Notes under the pieces: generated by a model
The model's database searches: none
What the model saw: the letters and a program-made list of their open reading frames with translations, nothing else
What the model was told of the DNA's origin: nothing
Shown here: piece by piece, positions 52,001-59,200 of the stretch
Position numbering within the stretch: position 1 is the stretch's first letter
How the letters are laid out: every line of letters begins with the position of its first letter
Translations under genes and position numbers: made by a program
Source of the DNA: Sepioteuthis lessoniana
Taxonomy: Eukaryota; Mollusca; Cephalopoda; Myopsida; Loliginidae
Direction of reading: 5' to 3'
NCBI GenBank assembly: GCA_963585895.1
Contig: OY757921.1
Span: 80,182,127-80,246,126, forward strand
Length of the DNA stretch: 64,000 nucleotides

Positions 52001-55000
52001 ATGCAGTGCAATGTTAAACCATACTTTGAAACCTTGGCCTGTGGCTCTGGGTCAGAGTGGACCTGGGAGTAATGGTAATGAAAGGGTAGTCCAAACTCCC
52101 CAGATTTCCAGAACTTGAGTCTCACCATTAGATGAAGCTTAGTGTCATACCAAGGACACCCTCTTTTTAGGGGGTGGTCTTAACCCACTGCATGGTATAC
52201 AGTCAGTGTATTCTAAGCCTTGCCAATAGGACAAGATGGGGCCAATGTTGTTTAATTTGGTTTTAAAAAAAGTCAAATCAAGTTACTCATGTGTATTTGT
52301 TTTTACTAAGAGCAAAAAAAAATCTATCTTCTGAAAAAAAAAAAGATAGTACACTTTGAAAATATTATATTCTGATACAAAATGCATATTATTCATTTTG
52401 TAAGCATTTGTTAGTTTTAATAACTAATACAAATAATTGTTAACACTATAAATTCTTTCCCCAAGAAGGTGATTTGGTTTGGTTTCTTTGCTTAATGGCA
52501 TATTAACCTTTGAGGGTTATTTAATGCCAAAGCCATAATGTAAAAAAAAAACAAAAAACAATAGCAGTACTATCTAACCCATATTTAAACGAATAAGGGG
52601 GTTCATACTTTTCCCAAGGGTATTAATCCAAAAGTGAATGTAATAATATGACTGAAGTTTGAATTCATTTACTACAATGTTGCAATCCAGCACTTTAGCT
52701 ACAACCCCATGAGGAATCCCTCCTCTCTCCAATAATTTGAACATTTTTAGACTATAATAAAAATCTAAACCACCTGTGTTCCATCTAGAAAAAATAGAAA
52801 ATAATTTTTGACAACCAATTTTTGCTGCTTAGCATTCAGAAGATTTTTCTCTACTCAAGCAATTTGCTGCCCAGTTGTGGGACTTAGAATATGCTAACTG
52901 TATCCTCTGCATAGACGTAAGATAAGGAGTGTCTTGGGTATGACTCTAAACTGCATCTATTGGTGAGGTTCTAGTTCTGGAGATCTTGGGAGTCTAGACT
53001 ACCATTTTGTTGCCAAGATCCATTCTGACCTGGAGTGGTAGAACTTCTTAAGGCCCCAAATTGAACAAATTTCAGCATTTGTAGAAAATTTCTTTATGGT
53101 ATGTATCTGTGTGAAAATACTAAAATGTAGTTGTGTCTGTAATAGAAATACATACTAGTTGGTTATGCGTGTCCAGAATTATATGCAAAAGCATTAGATA
53201 GTGGGCATTGTGCAGTTCTGTATAGTGTGCTATTGGCAGAAATACCAGACCACTGGTGCATGTCCACTGATGGCTAGCTGAAATTGATTTCTTGCTGCTA
53301 CTGCATGCTAGAGAAAAGAGAATGCAACTTTTCTTTTATACAAGGATGAGTTGCTATGGTAACAGAAGGGATTTTCTACTGGTAATATGAAAAAGTGTTG
53401 CATGCAAGGGAGTTAATTCAACAGTGACGAATAACAGTAATCAAGGGCAAGTAATTTGATAGAAAGCAAGGGCAGATACTCATACACTGTCTTTGTTTTC
53501 AGTTTCTGAAGGATCTTGTGTTTGATTTGCCTCTCTTAAGCACAGGCACCCATAGAGAATTTAGTTCTATATTCAATTGTATAATGAGAATGCTTATGCA
53601 GTCTTTTGATGAACTCATGTATACAGATGCCTTGTAAGTGGGGCTTGTTGCAGCCTTGCAAGGGGGTAACACCTATGCTCCACCAAAAAAACCAAAAAAA
53701 CAAAAAGAGATGTTCTGGGTATAACACTAAACTGCATGGTGAGGCTCTATTTCTGGAGACCTGGAGAATGCAAAGACATTTATAGACATTACTACCAGGT
53801 CCACTCTGATTTGGAGGCGTTAGTATCTGTTAGGGTACCATCTGTAGGTCAAATAGATCTGTTTAAAAATTATTTATATTCAATAGGGCCATATGCAAAA
53901 AAAAAACTCTGAAGAAACAACTACCCAAAAAATGTAAATATCAAAGTACAATGAATGTATTTCCCTAACCTTTAGGCATAAAGTAATCCTAGACAAGCTG
54001 ACATGCTATTAAAATCAATCAATCATGTATGCAGCTTCCTTTGCACCCTTCATTGAGATTTCCTAATATTTTGACTTCATTTCAAAGCATACATTGTGTT
54101 CTCTTTTCTAACTATATATGTTTTCCCATACCTGATTCTGTTGGAATTATTTTGTTATAAAGGATGTGCTGGTTTTTAAACATTGCTGTTCCCTACAATT
54201 AAGGGAAAATAGTGAATAGGGAGTAAATCCCTCTGAGAATTTTGCTGCTGAGCTAGAACCCTCCTGGAGAAATATGCTGTTACCCCTATCTGTGAATTGT
54301 GCTGTCTCGACCTTAACCCCAATGTGTTCCAGAATTACTCTACTGTGCTGTATTCTTCCTAGTGGGAATTGCTGAATGAACCCCCATGTGTCTGCATTAT
54401 TTCTTGACGGAAAAGTGAACAGGTTTTTCGCCTAAGAGACTCATCCAAATCTTTTTTTCCAGTCATACAACACCCCCTTTTTTTGAGTTGTAAGTACCAG
54501 CTCCTTTGTTCATTGAAGACATACCAGTTCCTTGTAATTCATGAGTGACCCAGTGTTTGTTCAAAACAATTTGTATCATTGTTACTTGATTCAGTTTTTT
54601 TGACTGGTTGCTAAAATAGCAATTAATTTTAGCAACTAGTATTTTTCTTCAAACTTTGTAACTTCTTTTTATTTATTTTTATTTACTTGGTAATAAATAG
54701 TTCTTAGTTGTATGCACAAGGCACGTTTATCTTTTCATTTTTTCCTTTCTTTTTTAAGTGCTGTTTTGTTTTCCATGAAAGGATTCATTTTTTTATAAAA
54801 ATTAATCCTTTTAACTCTATTATTTCACCTTATATCAATCTATCTCCTATCTCCTATTTAACTAATACAAATACTCATGATGTTGTGTACTATTCAACAA
54901 GTTAAAACTAATACAGACCACAAAAGACAGAGTTTACTGTAGAAAGCAGAAATGTGTCCAAAACATGGTGGCCTTCATTACAGCCCATTTATTATTAGCT

Positions 55001-56168
55001 ACAACCAACCAAAAAGCTTCTTCTAAGGGCAGATAACCCAATATGTTGGGTCACTTAAGACAAAGGAATTCAAAGAGATGGCACTCCAACATCTTGGTTT
55101 AATATTATATATTTAAAATCGGCCCACAAAAAAAGTAAATATAGGAATAATGTACAGGATCTGCAGTTTAATTTGTTTATGTATTTATCTAACTCCTCCA
55201 TCACAAGCAGGATGTGGCACAAGGTCAATTTTTTAAGTGGATTACAACAGGTTTCAATTCAGAATTTTCCTTCTTCTAGACAAGTTGCCTCACTAAGCTT
55301 TCCCTAGGGCCTTAGTGCAAAGTGAAATGTAAACAGCCTCATCCAAGAATTGAACTCAAGCTGCCAATTCTATTTTCTACTGCAATAACCATTATGCTAA
55401 ATGCACCTTCCTTTTCTGACTATATCTTTTGCCATACCTGATTCTATTGTTTCACCTCATGACTTTCTGTATTTTTCTAGTTTACTTTAATGGTATCATT
55501 AGTATTTTACACAAATTGGAGAAATAAGGCCAGAGAGTACAATGGCCAAATCACTGTAACTATCTCTCAAAATAACACCGTTCATACAGCCTTGTGCCAT
55601 ATCTAAGCAAAAAGCTTAGTAAATTACTATTACTCAAAATAACACAAATCTACGACTGAAAAATCATATTTTTTGTTTCTCTTAAAAAATTAGGAAATTT
55701 TTTTATCAAAACCATAAAAGATAAAATAGTATCATTATCATATAAACTGCAATATCAGATCAAAGCTGTGGAACAAAATACTTTTAAATTTTCTCTGATT
55801 CTCGGTGCCTTCCTTCAAGATTCAGAGAATACTAAACAACTTTGATAATTTCTCTTCTATAAAATGTAATATGTCATTACTTACTTTATTTTTACAATTC
55901 AGACTGGTGTCCTCATCTTGTAGTCAATACATTTTAGCTGCTGTAATCACCAAATGTTTTTTGTAATAGTAACCTTTAGGGAATTTTTAATTGAACCCTT
56001 TATTCAATCCATCCCTTGAAATATTTCTAATCAGTTAATTTGTCTTCTTAATTATTTCTCTAAAATTACCAAGAAGGCCAGAAGGTACAGTGGCCAAAAC
56101 ATTGTGTGTATAACAAGCAAGATAGGTGAAATGGTAAATAATATAAACAACAACTTCTCATCTAATAA

Positions 56169-56240
<72 letters not shown>

Positions 56241-59200
56241 TTTGGCTGCTGTATCCTTTAGCCTTCTTCAAGAGTATTTTGTCATAGTAAACTTGAGAAG
56301 ATTTAGATTTGAAGCCTTTATTCAATCCAGAGAGTTAGACAGTTCTCATTCTACTGTCTATGCCTTAAAATATCTATTCAGTTGCTTTGCCTTTTTAATT
56401 ATTTTGTTCATAAAATACTGCTTCTCTTTTATTGTGAGTAAAACAATGAAGATAAGGATAATAGTCTGAATGGTGTTAAGAATGTAAATAATAACAACTC
56501 CTCATTTCAGAAATTTAGACAGATATGACTCAGTATATGTTGCTGAATTTTTCCAGTTTAAATATAGAAAAATATTACCCATTTCTGATCATACAAATCC
56601 TGACTAAGTGTTTCAACATTATTTACATCCTTATTGAAAAAAAAAAAAACACTCTCACTTAGAATATACTGACTGCATCCCCAGCAAAGAGGTAAGAACA
56701 CTCCCACCTTACCCCCACTGCCAAAAAAGGGTGTCCTGAGTAAGATACTTAACTACATCTCATGGTAGGGCTCCAGTTCTGGAGATCTGGGAAGGGTGAA
56801 GTACCCCAACATTGCCATTATTACTTGTTCAGGTCCCATCTAAGGGTCAAATAGATCTGTTTAAAAATTATTTGTATTTGATAGGACCATGTGCAAAAAA
56901 AAAAGAACACTTTCAAGAAACAATTACATAAAAAATATAAATATGAACATACAATGAATGTGATTCCTTAACCTCTAAGCATCAAATAACCCTAGATGGG
57001 TTGACATACAGTTAAAATCAATCAATCAATCATTTACTGAAAAAAATGCCAGTAAAATAAATAAATGAATAAATAAAAATAATGATAGACATATTGCAAA
57101 GGAAATAATGAAATTGAAACACTTTGTCTAAATTTACTGACCATGACAGCCAAATGCTAGATGATACAACAGCTGAAACATTTTGAATATAACAGCCAAA
57201 ATGAAAATAATGGTCAGAGGAATGTAAATAATAACAACTCTTCATTTCAGAAATTTACACCGATACAACTCATTACATATTGCTGAATTTTTCCAGTTTC
57301 AATGTGGAAACAGAAATGATGATGATGGACACCTATAACAATGCCCGTGGTGTAATGGTTATCGTTGCAGGAATTGGACATGGTGACACAAGTTCAAATC
57401 CTGGACTAATTGCATTTCACATAGCACTAATACTCTTGGGAAAGGTATGAATCCAATTATTCTCCCTCCAGCTATGGGTAAATAGTAGGGAAGACTAGGT
57501 TCTTCAGCCTTGGAGAGGCATCTAGTCTAGGAGAAGGAAAACTCTGAATTCAAACCTGTTAAATTCCACTTAAAAAATTGACCTTGTGTCATATCCTGTC
57601 CGAGCGGAGGGGTTGGGTAAATATGATAACAATGCCTTCTTGGGTCTCTGAGACTCATTCAGAACTGTACCATCAAGTAAATGAATTACACATATAGCAC
57701 GTGTAATTGAGGAAAAAATTGACCTTGTGTCATATCCTGTCCGAGCGGAGGGGTTGGGTAAATATGATAACAATGCCTTCTTGGGTCTCTGAGCCTCATT
57801 CAGAACTGTACCATCAAGTAAATGAATTACACATATAGCACGTGTAATTGAGGAAAAAATTGACCTTGTGTCATATCCTGTCCGAGCGGAGGGGTTGGGT
57901 AAATATGATAACAATGCCTTCTTGGGTCTCTGAGACTCATTCAGAACTGTACCATCAAGTAAATGAATTACACATATAGCACGTGTAATTGAGGAAGGGT
58001 AATTGAAAGTTGAGGAAAGCATAAGTTAAAACCTAATAATAAAATCAATAAGGATGAGAATATTAGTCTAAACAACACATGAATTAGTATTAAAATACTA
58101 GTAAAGTGCATACTTCCATTGTTGTTAAAAATAACACCTTGCCTTGCCTAGCACATTGGTTGCAGACAATATCTGCTATTCTTAAGTAGTCACCCATCTA
58201 AGTACTGAGCAGGCTTATCACCACAGAACTTTTGTGATCTATTTGGAATTTGTCCTTTAAGTGTGACTTGACTGTAAGTTATCCATGCTTTTATCATTTT
58301 TATTAGTTGGTTGGTTGGTTTTATGGCTAGTTCTCTTTTGTCTTTTGTCGGGTTATTTTATGCTGAGATCAGTTTCATAATGATGCTCCCTAATCATATA
58401 CAGAACAAAAATGTATCTTTACAATCATTTAAAACTATTTAACACTATTTAAACATTATTTCAAACAGATCCACTTGAGCCATAGATAGGGCCTCTCTAA
58501 CAGGTACAACTACTTCAGGTAAGAGTGGAACTGGGAGTAATAGCAATGAAGGGGTACTCAATAGTTCCAGAACTGGGGCCTTATCACCAGATGTAGTTTA
58601 GTGTCATTCAGGACACATCACTTAAAGGTTTGGTTTGGGTTCTTTGTTTAATGGCATTTCAACCTTTGTGGGTAATTTAATGCTAAAACCAACCTTGTAT
58701 AGGAGTAGTAGTAGTTTGGTTTGGTTGGCATATCAACCATTGTAGGTTATTTTATGCCAAATCCTATTTAAACATTAAATATATATGATTTGTAAACACA
58801 TTTTGTTGATAACATTTTTAACAGTTTATAGTATTGTTATGTAACATTAATTATTCTATTTAACATTAGTTATTCATTGGCACACAGTTAAATGGTTTCA
58901 AGTATTGTTATGTATCACTAACAATTCAATTAAACATTAGTCATTTGTTTACCATATTTACCAACCCCTCCACTCGGACAGGATATGACACAATGTCAAT
59001 TTTTAAGCGGAGTTTAACAGGTTTGAATTCAGAGTATTCCTTCTCCTAGACTAGTTGCCTCACCAAAGCTGAAGAACACAGTCTGCCCTACTATTTACCC
59101 ATAGCTGGAAGGAGAAAAATTGGATTTATACCTTTCCCAAGATTATTAGTGCTATGTGAAATGCAATCAGTCTCGTTCAGGATTTGAACTCGTGTCGCCG

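Noticed and set aside
55870..55960. Minus-strand exon ending at a strong gtaagtaa donor
   Set aside because: All three frames upstream hit stops before an acceptor, and the flanking exons already join without it.
57570..58022. 150-codon frame with 47-residue repeats
   Set aside because: It is the translation of the 141-bp tandem repeat derived from a SINE tail; no homology or splice context.
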